A stretch of 64,000 nt of DNA from Pseudomonas sp. (GCF_017744435.1 NZ_JAGIBG010000002.1:62001-126000); one strand, 5' to 3'; numbered from the stretch's first letter, positions 48,620 to 58,127 are shown. Numbers and translations are program-made. The notes: generated from the letters alone by a model not told the origin.

Positions 48620-49048
48620 TTAGATCTTCAGTTCTTGAGGCTGCTGAGCAGTGTGTGGGTGAGCAGCACCCGCGTACACTTTCAGCTTACGGTACATGTC
48701 GCGACCCAGCGGGTTCTTAGGCAGCATGCCCTTGACCGCGGTTTCGATAACACGCTCAGGGGCCTTGGCGATCAACTTCTCGAAGTTGATTTCCTTGATG
48801 CCGCCTGGGAAACCGGAGTGGGAGTAGTACATTTTGTCGGAAGACTTGGCACCAGTCACACGAACCTGTTCAGCGTTGATGACGACGATGTAGTCGCCGG
48901 TGTCAACGTGAGGGGTGTATTCTGGTTTGTGTTTGCCACGCAGACGGGTAGCGATTTCGGTAGCCAGACGACCCAGGGTCTGGCCAGCGGCGTCAACTAC
49001 GAACCACTCGCGCTTTACTGTTTCCGGTTTAGCAGTAAAAGTTTTCAT
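48620..49048 (-). CDS. rplM: 50S ribosomal protein L13
   Basis: 142 residues, the standard length. [37 protein letters not shown] and [10 protein letters not shown] are L13 signatures. First gene of the rplM-rpsI operon, with a sigma70 promoter at 49092-49120. Confidence 0.99.
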
Positions 49049-49091
49049 TCTCTAAAGCCTCAGAGGCCGCCCAGCGAAAAATAGACGGCGA

Positions 49092-49120
49092 ATCTTACTG
49101 GATAGTGCACAGCTTGCCAA
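49092..49120 (-). promoter_or_regulatory. Sigma70 promoter of rplM-rpsI
   Basis: Minus-strand TTGGCA (49115-49120), 17-base spacer, TAAGAT (49092-49097), about 45 bases before rplM. Good fit to a housekeeping promoter. Confidence 0.7.
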
Positions 49121-49306
49121 GGGCAAGCGCGCAGCCGAACGCTGACGCTTTTGGGGGCTCGGGTCGGGCACGCCAATGTTCGACGGGGTTCTTCCTGCGT
49201 GGTGGTGCATCACTTCCGCCACACGGAGAGGGGCAGAATTATCCAGATTGCGCGAAAAATTTCAACCTGCTTTGATGGGCTTCTTTTGCCAAGGAGTGTT
49301 TTCCCG

Positions 49307-50347
49307 ATGGAATACCGCAAGCTCGGCCGTACCGACCTCGACGTCAGTGCCCTGTGCCTGGGCACCATGACCTGGGGCGAGCAGAACACCCAGGACGAGG
49401 CCTTCGAGCAGATTGCCCTGGCCAAGGCCAGCGGCATCAACTTCATCGACACCGCCGAGATGTACCCGGTGCCGCCACGCCCGGAAACCTATGCCGCCAC
49501 CGAGCGCATCATTGGCAACTGGTTCCGTGCCAACGGCGATCGCGATGACTGGGTCCTGGCCAGCAAGGTCGCCGGCCCCGGCAACGGCATCAGCCACATC
49601 CGCGACGGCCAGCTCAAGCACAACCGCCAGCACATCGTCGCCGCGCTGGACGAGAGCCTCAAGCGCCTGCAGACCGACCGCATCGACCTCTATCAGTTGC
49701 ACTGGCCGGAGCGCAGCACCAACTTCTTCGGCAAGCTCGGTTACCAGCACCTGGCCAACGACCTGTTCACCCCGCTGGAAGAAACCCTCGAGGTGCTCGA
49801 CGAGCAGGTGCGTGCCGGCAAGATCCGCCACATCGGTTTGTCCAACGAAACCCCATGGGGCACCATGAAGTTCCTGCAACTGGCCGACAGCCGTGGCTGG
49901 CCGCGGGCGGTGTCGATCCAGAACCCCTACAACCTGCTCAACCGAAGCTTCGAAGTGGGCCTGGCAGAAGTGGCGATCCGCGAGCAATGCGGCCTGCTGG
50001 CCTACTCGCCACTGGCCTTCGGCATGCTCTCGGGCAAGTACGAGAATGGTGCCCGGCCAGAAAAAGGCCGCCTGACCCTGTTCAGCCGCTTCGCCCGCTA
50101 TTCCAACCCGCAGACCGTGGCGGCCTGCAGCCGTTATGTGCAGCTGGCCCAGGCCCATGGCCTGGACCCGGCCCAGATGGCCCTCGCGTTCGTGACCCGA
50201 CAGCCGTTCGTGACCAGCAACATCATTGGTGCAACCGACCTGGTACAGCTGCAGAGCAACCTCGACAGCCTGCAACTGAACCTCAACGACGAACTGCTCG
50301 CGGCAATCGAGGCAATCCATCAGGAGCAGCCGAACCCGGCGCCTTGA
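49307..50347 (+). CDS. Aldo/keto reductase, Tas-like
   Basis: 346 residues, the same length as E. coli Tas. MEYRKLGRTDLDVSALCLGTMTWGEQNTQ opens an aldo/keto reductase barrel; catalytic Asp and Tyr lie in FIDTAEMYP, and QLHWPERSTNFFG is shared with Tas. NADPH-dependent; substrate unknown. The start at 49307 follows AAGGAG. A small GC hairpin (50355-50371) lies just after it. Confidence 0.9.
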   Translation: MEYRKLGRTDLDVSALCLGTMTWGEQNTQDEAFEQIALAKASGINFIDTAEMYPVPPRPETYAATERIIGNWFRANGDRDDWVLASKVAGPGNGISHIRDGQLKHNRQHIVAALDESLKRLQTDRIDLYQLHWPERSTNFFGKLGYQHLANDLFTPLEETLEVLDEQVRAGKIRHIGLSNETPWGTMKFLQLADSRGWPRAVSIQNPYNLLNRSFEVGLAEVAIREQCGLLAYSPLAFGMLSGKYENGARPEKGRLTLFSRFARYSNPQTVAACSRYVQLAQAHGLDPAQMALAFVTRQPFVTSNIIGATDLVQLQSNLDSLQLNLNDELLAAIEAIHQEQPNPAP

Positions 50348-50354
50348 ACAGCAT

Positions 50355-50371
50355 GGGCCGCTTTGCGGCCC
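50355..50371. terminator. Hairpin after the Tas-like gene
   Basis: 7-base perfect stem GGGCCGC/GCGGCCC with TTT loop, eight bases after the stop. It has no T-run and may be a transcript-stabilising stem rather than a terminator. Confidence 0.45.
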
Positions 50372-50451
50372 CTCTGCGACACGGGGTAGACACAATCGCC
50401 AAAAAATAAGACGATCCAGCCGGTGATTGACCACTCTACCCTATAAGAACA

Positions 50452-51456
50452 ATGACAATGATGTTTACCCAACCCTCCGCGTCGTTGCGGCGCGTCAGCA
50501 TCCTGGCCATTGACAAGGTGTTCGCTTCGACCCTGATGCAGGCCAAGGATTTCTTCCACCTCGCCAGCTTGCGCTACAGCAAGCAGCTGGGCCTGGGCTT
50601 GCAGCCCATGTTCGAGATTCGCCTGGTGAGCCCCGACGGCCAGCCGGTGGACAGCTTCAGCAATGTGCAGTTGCCGGTCGATGGTGGCCTTGACGATGCC
50701 GACGTGATCATCCTCCCGGCCTTCTGGGAAGATTTCGACAACCTCCAGCAACGTTATCCACAGGTGCTGCCATGGCTGCGCGAACAGCACGCCCGTGGCG
50801 CCGTGCTGTGTGCCGAAGCCAGCGGTGTATTCTGGCTGGCCGAGTCCGGCCTGCTCGACGGCAAGGAGGCGACCACCTACTGGCGCTTCTTCAACAGCTT
50901 CGCCGAGCGCTACCCGAAGATCCGCCTGAATCAGGACAAGCACCTGACCGACGCCGACAACCTGTACTGCGCCGGTGGCACCACTTCAGCCTGTGACCTG
51001 TATATCTACCTGATCGAGCGCTTCTGTGGCGCCAATGTGGCGCGTGCCGTGGCCCGCGACATCCTCTACGAAGTGCAGCGCAACTACACCCCGGGGCGCA
51101 TGGGCTTTGGCGGGCAGAAGCTGCACCAGGACCTGATCATCCTGCAGATCCAGCATTGGCTGGAGGAACACTTCGCCGACAAGTTCCGCTTCGAGGATGT
51201 CGCCCGCAACCATGGCATGAGCATTCGCAACTTCATGCGCCGTTTCCAGGGGGCTACCGGTGACAAACCGCTACACTACCTGCAACGGTTACGTATCGAG
51301 ACGGCCAAGGGGCTGCTGTCGAGCACGCGCAAGAGCATCAAGACCATCAGTTATGAGGTCGGCTATGACGATGCGAGCTTCTTTGCGAGGTTGTTCCGCC
51401 AGCACACGGAGTTGTCGCCGAACCAGTATCGGCAGCAGTTCATGCAAGAGGCTTGA
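50452..51456 (+). CDS. GlxA family AraC-type transcriptional regulator
   Basis: 334 residues in two domains. Residues 15-200 are DJ-1/PfpI-like (VSILAIDKVFASTLMQAKDFF, then ARGAVLCAEASGVFWLAESGLL). Residues 225-330 are an AraC DNA-binding domain with two helix-turn-helices (FEDVARNHGMSIRNFMRRF and ISYEVGYDDASFFARLF). Such proteins often control amine or nitrogen-compound catabolism; no candidate target lies adjacent except the Tas-like reductase. Start uncertain between ATG 50452 and ATG 50458. Confidence 0.9.
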   Translation: MTMMFTQPSASLRRVSILAIDKVFASTLMQAKDFFHLASLRYSKQLGLGLQPMFEIRLVSPDGQPVDSFSNVQLPVDGGLDDADVIILPAFWEDFDNLQQRYPQVLPWLREQHARGAVLCAEASGVFWLAESGLLDGKEATTYWRFFNSFAERYPKIRLNQDKHLTDADNLYCAGGTTSACDLYIYLIERFCGANVARAVARDILYEVQRNYTPGRMGFGGQKLHQDLIILQIQHWLEEHFADKFRFEDVARNHGMSIRNFMRRFQGATGDKPLHYLQRLRIETAKGLLSSTRKSIKTISYEVGYDDASFFARLFRQHTELSPNQYRQQFMQEA

Positions 51457-51463
51457 GGCCAAT

Positions 51464-51482
51464 GGGGCTGCTTTGCAGCCCC
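51464..51482. terminator. Hairpin between convergent glxA-like gene and zapE
   Basis: 8-base stem GGGGCTGC/GCAGCCCC with TTT loop. There is no T-run on either side, so strength is uncertain. Located between two convergent genes. Confidence 0.5.
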
Positions 51483-51488
51483 AGGATC

Positions 51489-52583
51489 TTATGGCTTGTG
51501 CGCCCGCGACAGGAATTCGTGCGACTGCATTTCCAGCAACCGGCTGAGGGTCCGCTGGAACTCGAAACTCAGGCGCCCGCCGGTGTACAGGTCCTTCAGC
51601 TCCACCTCGGCCGAGATGATCAGTTTGACGTTGCGGTCGTAGAACTCGTCCACCATGTTGATGAAACGGCGGGCGATGTCGTCGGTGGTGACGCCCATCT
51701 GCTCCACATTGCTCAGCAACACGGCGTGGAAGATCTTGCCCAGCTCGATGTAGTCGTTCTGGCTGCGCGGCCCGTCGCACAGGGCGCGGAAGTCGAACCA
51801 GGCGACGTCGTCGCAGGTACGCAGGGCATTGATCGGGCGATTTTCGATCATCAGCACGTCGTTCTCGACGGCCTGGGTGCACTCGGGCGTCAGCGCCTTG
51901 AAGCTGGCACGCATGCTCTGGTGCGCCGCGTCGTTGAGCGGGAAGTGGAACAGTTCGGCCTGTTCCAGGTGACGCAGGCGGTAGTCGACGCCGCTGTCGA
52001 CGTTCACCACGTCGGTGTACTGCTTGATCATGGCGATGGCCGGCAGGAAGCGCGCGCGCTGCAGGCCGTCCTTGTACAAGCCGTCAGGGACGATGTTGGA
52101 GGTCGCCACCAGCGAGACGCCGTTCTTGAACAGCTCTTCCATCAAGGTACCGAGAATCATGGCATCGGTAATGTCGGAAACGAAGAATTCGTCGAAGCAG
52201 ATCACCTTGGCTTCTTCGCTGAAGCGCTTGGCGATGAGGGTCAGCGGGTTCTTCTCGCCCTTGAGGGTTTTCATTTCCTCGTGGACGCGCTTCATGAAGC
52301 GGTGGAAGTGCGTGCGCATCTTCTGCTTGAACGGCAGCGCTTCATAGAAAGTGTCGACCAGATAGGTCTTGCCGCGCCCTACCCCACCCCAGAAGTACAG
52401 GCCTTTGACTGGCGTCTGCTCCTTCTTGCCGAACAGCTTGCCGAACACGCCCGGCTTGTTGTTCTGCGCGTGCACCAGGTCGTCGTACAGGCGCTGCAGG
52501 TGACGTACCGCAGTTTCCTGCGCCGCGTCATGGAAGAAGTCGGGACGTTTCAGATCTGCTTGATATCGTTCTAGGGGCGTCAT
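51489..52583 (-). CDS. zapE: Cell division protein ZapE (AFG1-like ATPase)
   Basis: 364 residues. P-loop GGVGRGKTYLVD near 66-77, Walker B VICFDEFFVSDI near 133, then LVATSNIVPDGLYKDGLQR; all match the AFG1/ZapE AAA-like ATPases. In E. coli ZapE destabilises FtsZ polymers late in division and under stress. Single gene after trpS, separated from it by a terminator. Confidence 0.95.
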   Translation of the reverse strand: MTPLERYQADLKRPDFFHDAAQETAVRHLQRLYDDLVHAQNNKPGVFGKLFGKKEQTPVKGLYFWGGVGRGKTYLVDTFYEALPFKQKMRTHFHRFMKRVHEEMKTLKGEKNPLTLIAKRFSEEAKVICFDEFFVSDITDAMILGTLMEELFKNGVSLVATSNIVPDGLYKDGLQRARFLPAIAMIKQYTDVVNVDSGVDYRLRHLEQAELFHFPLNDAAHQSMRASFKALTPECTQAVENDVLMIENRPINALRTCDDVAWFDFRALCDGPRSQNDYIELGKIFHAVLLSNVEQMGVTTDDIARRFINMVDEFYDRNVKLIISAEVELKDLYTGGRLSFEFQRTLSRLLEMQSHEFLSRAHKP

Positions 52584-52603
52584 GATTTCGTTAGCGAGGC
52601 AAC

Positions 52604-52636
52604 AAAAAACGGGCCGTCACTGTAGCGACAGGCCCG
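52604..52636 (-). terminator. Intrinsic terminator of trpS
   Basis: On the minus strand a stem of CGGGCC/GGCCCG outer pairs and GTCGC/GTGAC inner pairs (one mismatch) is followed by TTTTTTG. It lies about 30 bases after the trpS stop and before zapE. Confidence 0.85.
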
Positions 52637-52668
52637 CTTAATGGCAATCAGACTTGCGTCAATATGCC

Positions 52669-54018
52669 TCAGTCTTGTTGCGGCTGAAGCGCTACACGCA
52701 GGCTTTCGATGGCCGAATCACGGGCTTCGGCGCTATCGAACTGCGGCCCGTCGGCAACCTGCTCGTCGTTCAGCCACAGGCTGAAGCCCAGGCCGTCAAC
52801 GCGCACGTCAGCGTCACCACCTTGCTGCAGCTGCTTGCTCACCGCACCGGCGCTCTTGCCGTCGGCGAAGCTGCGCGACAGCAGCAGTTGCTCGCCATCG
52901 GCGGCCAGCAGGCGGAAGCGGAAGCTGCCGTCTTCGTCACGGAAGCTGACGAAGCGCGCGCTCTTGGCGGCTTTCTTCTTCACCTCGGTGCTGGCCTGCA
53001 CGCTGCTGCGGAACGAGCGCAGGCCAACGGCCTCACGCAGCTGCTCGAGGAACGGCGTGGCGGTCTTGCGGGCCTTGGCGGCGCCGGCGAGGAGGATGTC
53101 CTCCAGGTCTGCCGGACGCGAGATCAGCTGGTGGTAGTGCTCGCGCTTCTCGGCCAGCTGGCCGTCGAGCAGCTGGAACAGGCGCTGCTTGGCTTCGCCC
53201 CAGCCCAGGCCCTGCAGCAGCTCTTCGCGGAATTCGGCGCACTGCGACGGCGTCGAGAATGCCTGGAACAGGGTGAACAGGTGAGAATTGTCCGGATCCT
53301 TGGCTTCGCCTGGCGCACGCGAGTCGGTGACGATGCGCGAAATGGCGTCTTTCATGTCCTTGGCGCTGGTGAACAGCGGGATGGTGTTGTCGTAGCTCTT
53401 GGACATCTTGCGACCGTCCAGGCCAGGCAGGGTCGCCACGCTTTCCTCGATCACCGCTTCCGGCAGGGCGAAGAAGTCACTGCCCTGGCCAAACAGGTGA
53501 TTGAAGCGCTGGCCGATGTCGCGGGCCATTTCCACGTGCTGGATCTGGTCACGGCCGACCGGCACCTTGTTGGCGTTGAACATCAGGATGTCCGCGGCCA
53601 TCAGCACCGGGTAGCTGTACAGGCCCATGGTCACGCCAGCGTCCGGGTCTTCGCCGGTTTCCAGGTTCTTGTCCACCGAGGCCTTGTAGGCGTGGGCGCG
53701 GTTGAGCAGGCCCTTGGCGGCGACGCAGGTCAGCAGCCAGGTCAGCTCGGGGATCTCGGGGATATCGGACTGACGATAGAAGGTCACCTTCGCCGGGTCC
53801 AGGCCACCGGCCAGCCAGGTGGCGGCGATTTCCAGGCGCGAGCGCTGGATGCGCAGCGGGTCGTCGCACTTGATCAGGGCGTGGTAGTCGGCCAGGAAGT
53901 AGAACGAGTCGACACCCGGCTGCTGGCTGGCGACGATCGCCGGGCGAATGGCGCCGGCGTAGTTGCCCAGGTGCGGGGTGCCGGTGGTGGTGATACCGGT
54001 GAGGATGCGCGTGGTCAT
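52669..54018 (-). CDS. trpS: Tryptophanyl-tRNA synthetase with C-terminal YegP-like extension
   Basis: 449 residues against about 334 in E. coli. The catalytic part (1-335) has the class I HIGH-type motif [11 protein letters not shown] and KMSKS at KMSKSYDN. Residues about 345-449 are an added domain with two similar halves ([21 protein letters not shown] and [29 protein letters not shown]) resembling YegP/DUF1508. Long TrpS forms are known in Pseudomonas; the role of the tail is unclear. A terminator follows. Confidence 0.95.
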   Translation of the reverse strand: MTTRILTGITTTGTPHLGNYAGAIRPAIVASQQPGVDSFYFLADYHALIKCDDPLRIQRSRLEIAATWLAGGLDPAKVTFYRQSDIPEIPELTWLLTCVAAKGLLNRAHAYKASVDKNLETGEDPDAGVTMGLYSYPVLMAADILMFNANKVPVGRDQIQHVEMARDIGQRFNHLFGQGSDFFALPEAVIEESVATLPGLDGRKMSKSYDNTIPLFTSAKDMKDAISRIVTDSRAPGEAKDPDNSHLFTLFQAFSTPSQCAEFREELLQGLGWGEAKQRLFQLLDGQLAEKREHYHQLISRPADLEDILLAGAAKARKTATPFLEQLREAVGLRSFRSSVQASTEVKKKAAKSARFVSFRDEDGSFRFRLLAADGEQLLLSRSFADGKSAGAVSKQLQQGGDADVRVDGLGFSLWLNDEQVADGPQFDSAEARDSAIESLRVALQPQQD

Positions 54019-54043
54019 GGGTGTTCGCTTATTCAGGCTTGGC

Positions 54044-54679
54044 TCAGTTCGAAAGGCGCGGCAGCAGCAGATCCTTCAGATCGGTCAGCTTGCCATGGAA
54101 GAAGTGTCCGCATTCTGCCACTTTCAGCAGCTCATGGGGGCGCCCCAGTGCGTCGGACCATTCGTATACCAGCTGCGGATCGACGACTTCGTCGGCGTCC
54201 GGCTGCACCACGGTGATCGGGCAGCGCTGCGGCAGCGGGAAGTCGGCGGTCAGGCGCATCACTGCAGGCGCGATCATGAACAGCTGCTGCAGCGCCACGC
54301 CTTGCGCTTCCAGGCGCCCGGCCAGGCTGGTGGCGACGAAGCCGCCGAACGAGAAGCCCATCAGCACCAGCGGCAGCTCAGGGTGCTTCGCACGCAGCCA
54401 CACGGCGGCGGCCTCGGCATCGGCCACTTCGCCAGCGCCCATGTCATGGCTGCCGGCGCTCTGGCCGACACCGCGGTAGTTGAAGCGCAAGGTCACGTAG
54501 CCGGCGTCGCGGGCGGTGCGCTGCAGGGTCGAGACCACCTTGTTGAGCATGGTGCCGCCCTGGACCGGGTTGGGGTGGCAGATCAGCACCGCACCGCGGG
54601 CATCGGCCACGTCCAGGTACAAGGCTTCCAGCTGGCCGATCGGGCCGTCGATGAACAAGGGGGTTTCGCGGACAAGCAA
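54044..54679 (-). CDS. Alpha/beta hydrolase, dienelactone-hydrolase-like
   Basis: 211 residues. [17 protein letters not shown] near the oxyanion region, the nucleophile elbow GFSFGGF near 109-115, an Asp in [10 protein letters not shown] and the final catalytic His in ECGHFFHG. Substrate unknown. The start appears to be TTG (54677-54679), with GGAG seven bases before it; no in-frame ATG is near. It precedes trpS on the same strand, 25 bases apart. Confidence 0.85.
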   Translation of the reverse strand: MLVRETPLFIDGPIGQLEALYLDVADARGAVLICHPNPVQGGTMLNKVVSTLQRTARDAGYVTLRFNYRGVGQSAGSHDMGAGEVADAEAAAVWLRAKHPELPLVLMGFSFGGFVATSLAGRLEAQGVALQQLFMIAPAVMRLTADFPLPQRCPITVVQPDADEVVDPQLVYEWSDALGRPHELLKVAECGHFFHGKLTDLKDLLLPRLSN

Positions 54680-54814
54680 GGCACTACTCCGTGACCTCGA
54701 AGGGGGTCGTTTCGTCTAGGTGAGGAATTCTGTTCTGATTTGCGATCGCTCGCGGTATACAGCGCAGGTCTGAGCCGTTAACGTAAAGCAAAGCCGTTTA
54801 TAGAGGAAGGACTC

Positions 54815-55252
54815 GTGGAACTCTCGCTCCTTGTTTGGTTGTTGCCAACCCTGGCCCTGGTCATCGGTGTGGCGGTCGGTTTCATCGTGGCCCGCCTGCT
54901 GCCCAACGCGGCGCCCAGCAGCACCCAGCGTCAGCTGGATGATATCCAGCAGCGCTTCGACAGCTACCAGAACCAGGTGGTTACCCACTTCAACAGCACT
55001 GCGGTACTGGTCAAGAAGCTGACCCAGAGCTACCAGGACGTGCAGGATCACCTGGCTGATGGCGCCAACCACCTGGCGCTCGACGAGCTGACCCGCCAGC
55101 GTCTGCTGGCCGCACTGCACTCCGAGGGCACCCAGGGTCCGCGTGACCGCCTGACCCCGCCGAAGGACACCGCCGAAGTGCCACGTGACTATGCACCGAA
55201 GTCGCCGAACTCGCCGGGCATGCTCGACGAGAGCTACGGGCTCAAGCGCTGA
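54815..55252 (+). CDS. zapG: DUF1043 / ZapG (YhcB) envelope and division protein
   Basis: 145 residues. The start is GTG (54815) with GAGGAAGG upstream. One N-terminal membrane segment (about 5-25) with GVAVGFIVARLLP, then a coiled coil (STQRQLDDIQQRFDSYQNQVVTHF, 38-70) and a helical stretch with LADGANHLA, the family signature; the rest is low-complexity. E. coli YhcB coordinates envelope growth and division. A terminator follows. Confidence 0.9.
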   Translation: MELSLLVWLLPTLALVIGVAVGFIVARLLPNAAPSSTQRQLDDIQQRFDSYQNQVVTHFNSTAVLVKKLTQSYQDVQDHLADGANHLALDELTRQRLLAALHSEGTQGPRDRLTPPKDTAEVPRDYAPKSPNSPGMLDESYGLKR

Positions 55253-55267
55253 ACCGCTGAAATGAAC

Positions 55268-55293
55268 AAGGCCTCGCGAGAGGCCTTTTTTTT
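55268..55293 (+). terminator. Intrinsic terminator of zapG
   Basis: Stem AAGGCCTC/GAGGCCTT with a short loop, followed by TTTTTT, 16 bases after the zapG stop. Confidence 0.9.
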
Positions 55294-55309
55294 ATGCGCC
55301 GGATTCACT

Positions 55310-55402
55310 GGCCTCTTCGCGGGTAAACCCGCTCCCACAGGGACGGCGCAGGTTTTGAGGCTGTGCGATCTCTGTGGGAGCGGGCGTGCCCGCGAAGAGG
55401 CC
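55310..55402. repeat. Inverted REP pair between zapG and mdeA
   Basis: Left unit 55310-55341 and right unit 55371-55402 carry CTCTTCGCGGGTAAACCCGC and CGGGCGTGCCCGCGAAGAG. It lies just downstream of both convergent genes. Confidence 0.85.
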
Positions 55403-55413
55403 CGAGAGACAAT

Positions 55414-56610
55414 CTAGCTACAAGCCTTCAAAGCCTGCTCGACATCCGCCAGTAAATCCTCCACATCCTCCAGCCCCACCGACAACCGCACCAACCCCTC
55501 GGAAATGCCGTGATGCGCCCGCTCTTCGGGCGTATAGCTGGAATGGGTCATGCTCGCCGGATGCTGCGCCAGCGATTCGGCATCGCCCAGGCTCACCGCC
55601 CGGGCAAACAGTTGCAGCGCATTCATGAAGCGCCGCCCGGCCTCGATCCCGCCCTTGAGCTCGAAAGCAATCATCCCGCCCGGCAGGCGCATCTGCCGCT
55701 GCGCCAGTTCGTATTGGGCAAACGATGGCAACCCCGGATACTGAATCAGTTCCACCTGAGGCTGGCGTGCAAGAAAATCGGCAACCTGCTGGGCGTTCGC
55801 GCAGTGACGGTCCATGCGCAACGCGAGTGTCTTGATGCCACGCATCAACAGTGACGCATCGTGCGGTGACAGCACTGCGCCCGTCATGTCCTTGAGGCCC
55901 TCAAGGCGAATCCGGTCCACCAGCGCCTTGCGCCCGATCACCAGCCCGGCCGTGATATCACCGTGGCCACTGAGGTACTTGGTCGCCGAGTGCACCACCA
56001 GATCGGCCCCCAGCTCCAGTGGCCGCTGCAGGTAGGGCGTGCAATAAGTGTTGTCGACCACGATATGCAGGTCATGCCCCCGCGCTGCTTCGGCCACTGC
56101 CGCGATATCGACCAGCTGCATGTTCGGGTTGGCCGGGGTTTCGAAGTAGATCATGCGAGTTTTAGCGTTGATCGCAGCCTTCAAAGCCTTGGTGTCATTG
56201 AGATCGACATGGCGCACCTTCACCCCGAACTCGCCGATGCCATGGTGCATGTAGGCGAAGGTGCAGCCATACACCGTGCGCCCGACAATCAGCTCGTCGC
56301 CGGGGCGCAGCAGCGTCCATAGCGTCGAGGTGATGGCCCCCATGCCAGACGCCAGCGCCAGGCCTGCCTCGCCCCCTTCGAGGGACGCCATGCGCTGCTC
56401 CAGCAACTCCAGGGTCGGGTTGGAGATACGGCTGTAGAAGTGCCCGCCCTCCTCCCCGGCAAAGCACGCTGCGCCGTATTCAACGCTGGGGAAGGCATAG
56501 GTTGCGGTCTGGTAAACCGGTGGCACCAGGGCGCCGCCGTGGGAAAGCGGGTCGTAGCCATGATGGATGGCGCGGGTGGAAAAACCGGTGTTGTTATGGG
56601 AGTCGCGCAT
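55414..56610 (-). CDS. mdeA: L-methionine gamma-lyase
   Basis: 398 residues, the length of the P. putida enzyme. PLP-dependent; splits methionine into methanethiol, ammonia and 2-oxobutyrate. The PLP lysine is Lys211 in [12 protein letters not shown] and the substrate-site cysteine specific to this enzyme is Cys116 in VYGCTF. Cys116 argues for methionine lyase over cystathionine lyase or O-acetylhomoserine sulfhydrylase. Divergent from mdeR. The E1-like mdeB gene described next to it in one P. putida strain is absent here; a REP pair and zapG follow instead. Confidence 0.94.
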   Translation of the reverse strand: MRDSHNNTGFSTRAIHHGYDPLSHGGALVPPVYQTATYAFPSVEYGAACFAGEEGGHFYSRISNPTLELLEQRMASLEGGEAGLALASGMGAITSTLWTLLRPGDELIVGRTVYGCTFAYMHHGIGEFGVKVRHVDLNDTKALKAAINAKTRMIYFETPANPNMQLVDIAAVAEAARGHDLHIVVDNTYCTPYLQRPLELGADLVVHSATKYLSGHGDITAGLVIGRKALVDRIRLEGLKDMTGAVLSPHDASLLMRGIKTLALRMDRHCANAQQVADFLARQPQVELIQYPGLPSFAQYELAQRQMRLPGGMIAFELKGGIEAGRRFMNALQLFARAVSLGDAESLAQHPASMTHSSYTPEERAHHGISEGLVRLSVGLEDVEDLLADVEQALKACS

Positions 56611-56634
56611 GGCAACAGCCTCTGGTGGTTTGTT

Positions 56635-56703
56635 ATAAGCTTATGCCACCGAGCTGTCTGAATTTTTCCAAAATGACCCACGCATTCGCGCCTGTTTTGG
56701 AAA
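56635..56703. promoter_or_regulatory. Candidate MdeR operator region between mdeA and mdeR
   Basis: The 127-base divergent gap holds the palindrome ATAAGCTTAT (56635-56644) and inverted arms TTTCCAAAA (56665-56673) and TTTTGGAAA (56695-56703), whose starts are exactly 30 bases apart, about three helix turns. Lrp-type regulators bind such phased AT-rich sites. Function is inferred. Confidence 0.5.
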
Positions 56704-56737
56704 GAAAACAACAAATACAACACCAGGAGGGCAAATC

Positions 56738-57217
56738 ATGCCTTCAAGCCTCGACCGTACCGACCGCGCCCTGCTCGCGGCCTTGCAGGACAATGCCCGC
56801 CTTACCATCTCCGAACTCGCCGATCAGGTTGCGCTGACCACCTCGCCCTGCTGGCGACGGGTCAAGCTGCTGGAGGACAACGGTTATATCACTGGTTACC
56901 AGGCCATCTTGTCGCCCAAGTCGCTGGGGTTTGGGGTGACGGCGTTTGTCAGCATCATGATGGATTCGCATACCAAGGATATGGCTTTGGCGTTCGAGCA
57001 AAGGCTGATGGAGATTCCCGAGATTGTCGCTTGCCACAACATTTCTGGACGGTATGACTTTCTGCTGGAGATTCTGGCGAGGGACTTGGAGTCGTTTGGG
57101 GAATTTACTCGGGAAGTGCTGCAGCGGTTGCCGGGGGTGAAGGAGATTTATTCTAGTTTTTCCTATAAGGCGGTCAAGGAAAAACGAGTCATTCCGGTAT
57201 CAGAAATACACATCTGA
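56738..57217 (+). CDS. mdeR: Lrp/AsnC family regulator MdeR
   Basis: 159 residues. N-terminal helix-turn-helix (LTISELADQVALTTSPCWRRVKLLEDNGYI) and C-terminal RAM ligand-binding domain (VACHNISGRYDFLLEILARD). The position divergent from mdeA matches MdeR, described as needed for mdeA expression. AGGAGGG lies eight bases before ATG 56738. The last third shows more AT-rich codons, grading into the island that follows. Confidence 0.9.
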   Translation: MPSSLDRTDRALLAALQDNARLTISELADQVALTTSPCWRRVKLLEDNGYITGYQAILSPKSLGFGVTAFVSIMMDSHTKDMALAFEQRLMEIPEIVACHNISGRYDFLLEILARDLESFGEFTREVLQRLPGVKEIYSSFSYKAVKEKRVIPVSEIHI

Positions 57218-57311
57218 AAAGCCACACCATAAATAACGATCTCCGAACCACTAAAATCAGAGCAAAGCATGCAGTTTGGAGATCGGCAAGACCTAATTCA
57301 CCGCTATAACT

Positions 57312-57836
57312 TTATGGGTAATCATGAGGGATTTCAATGAGCGGATCAGGAATGGGAGGGTAAACATGAGGATATATTTTAGGTTTGCGAGGCAGTCGTC
57401 CTGGCGCATAACCATGTCGCGCCCATCGAACCTCCCCATTGCGGCCATCAAAAATTAGAATATTTCCGGTATCGGTAACCTTCAGGTAATTATTTTCCCA
57501 ATATGACCTATCCAGCGTCTCCGTGCTCTGAGCGGACCATATCCTATCTCGTGATGGATCATACAAAAACCCTGAATTACTCACGACAAACTGAAGTGGT
57601 TCACGAGAGCGATTACGGAACGTAGAACTGTATGGCTGCGTATGGTCAGCGACCCAAACTACCGAACCAGCATCCTCCAAAACCAGATTACCATCGCTTC
57701 TAAGACGAAGTACGAACCTTCCGTTATCAGATTTTATGAAATGCCCCGCCCGCATGGCTTGGTTGGGAGGAAGCAATACCCCTCCAGACCCTTGAAAAGG
57801 CTGATATTGAATCTGTTTATACTTGCTTTTTCCCAT
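57312..57836 (-). CDS. Single-domain B-lectin (bulb-type mannose-binding lectin-like) protein
   Basis: 174 residues from ATG 57836 (AGGA eight bases upstream; a longer frame from 57872 lacks it). Three related beta-prism repeats are visible: LRLRSDGNLVLED (43-55), FVVSNSGFLYDPSRDRIWSA (83-102) and YLKVTDTGNILIFD (117-130) followed by VRWA. This is the B-lectin fold; the sugar motif QxDxNxVxY is only partly kept (D48, N50, V52 in repeat one). The tail from 143 is proline-rich. No signal peptide. Codon use is AT-rich. Similar domains occur in lectin-like bacteriocins, but this protein is much shorter; function unknown. Confidence 0.75.
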   Translation of the reverse strand: MGKSKYKQIQYQPFQGSGGVLLPPNQAMRAGHFIKSDNGRFVLRLRSDGNLVLEDAGSVVWVADHTQPYSSTFRNRSREPLQFVVSNSGFLYDPSRDRIWSAQSTETLDRSYWENNYLKVTDTGNILIFDGRNGEVRWARHGYAPGRLPRKPKIYPHVYPPIPDPLIEIPHDYP

Positions 57837-58127
57837 GACAAAAGTCCTATTCAGATAGATGGCAGCTACCACTCAATTAGTGGTACGCACTCATCATCTA
57901 CAAATGCAATCCATAGTAGCACCCAGAAAAAATTCCCACTTCAATCATGAGAAAAAATTCTTACAACAAAAATAGAATACACCCACGCACAACTATCACA
58001 TTTCGCATTGCAAAATTAGCCATAATTCCCAAGACATTACAAGAGTCTAACCGACAGGCATAACAACATCAAACACACCAAACAACGCCCCAAAAATGAC
58101 GTTGCCACACATAAACTCGAGCACTGT
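57837..58127. other. AT-rich intergenic stretch of the accessory island
   Basis: 291 bases with no convincing reading frame, tRNA or repeat; clearly richer in A and T than the flanking core genome. It separates the divergent lectin and lipoprotein genes and should hold their promoters, which I cannot place with confidence. Confidence 0.6.

Noticed and set aside
54716..55120. 134-codon minus-strand ORF overlapping zapG
   Set aside because: The plus frame has a membrane segment, coiled coil, family signature, ribosome site and terminator; the minus frame has none.
57642..57950. 102-codon plus-strand ORF opposite the lectin gene
   Set aside because: It overlaps the clear beta-prism repeats of the minus-strand protein; no domain or ribosome site.
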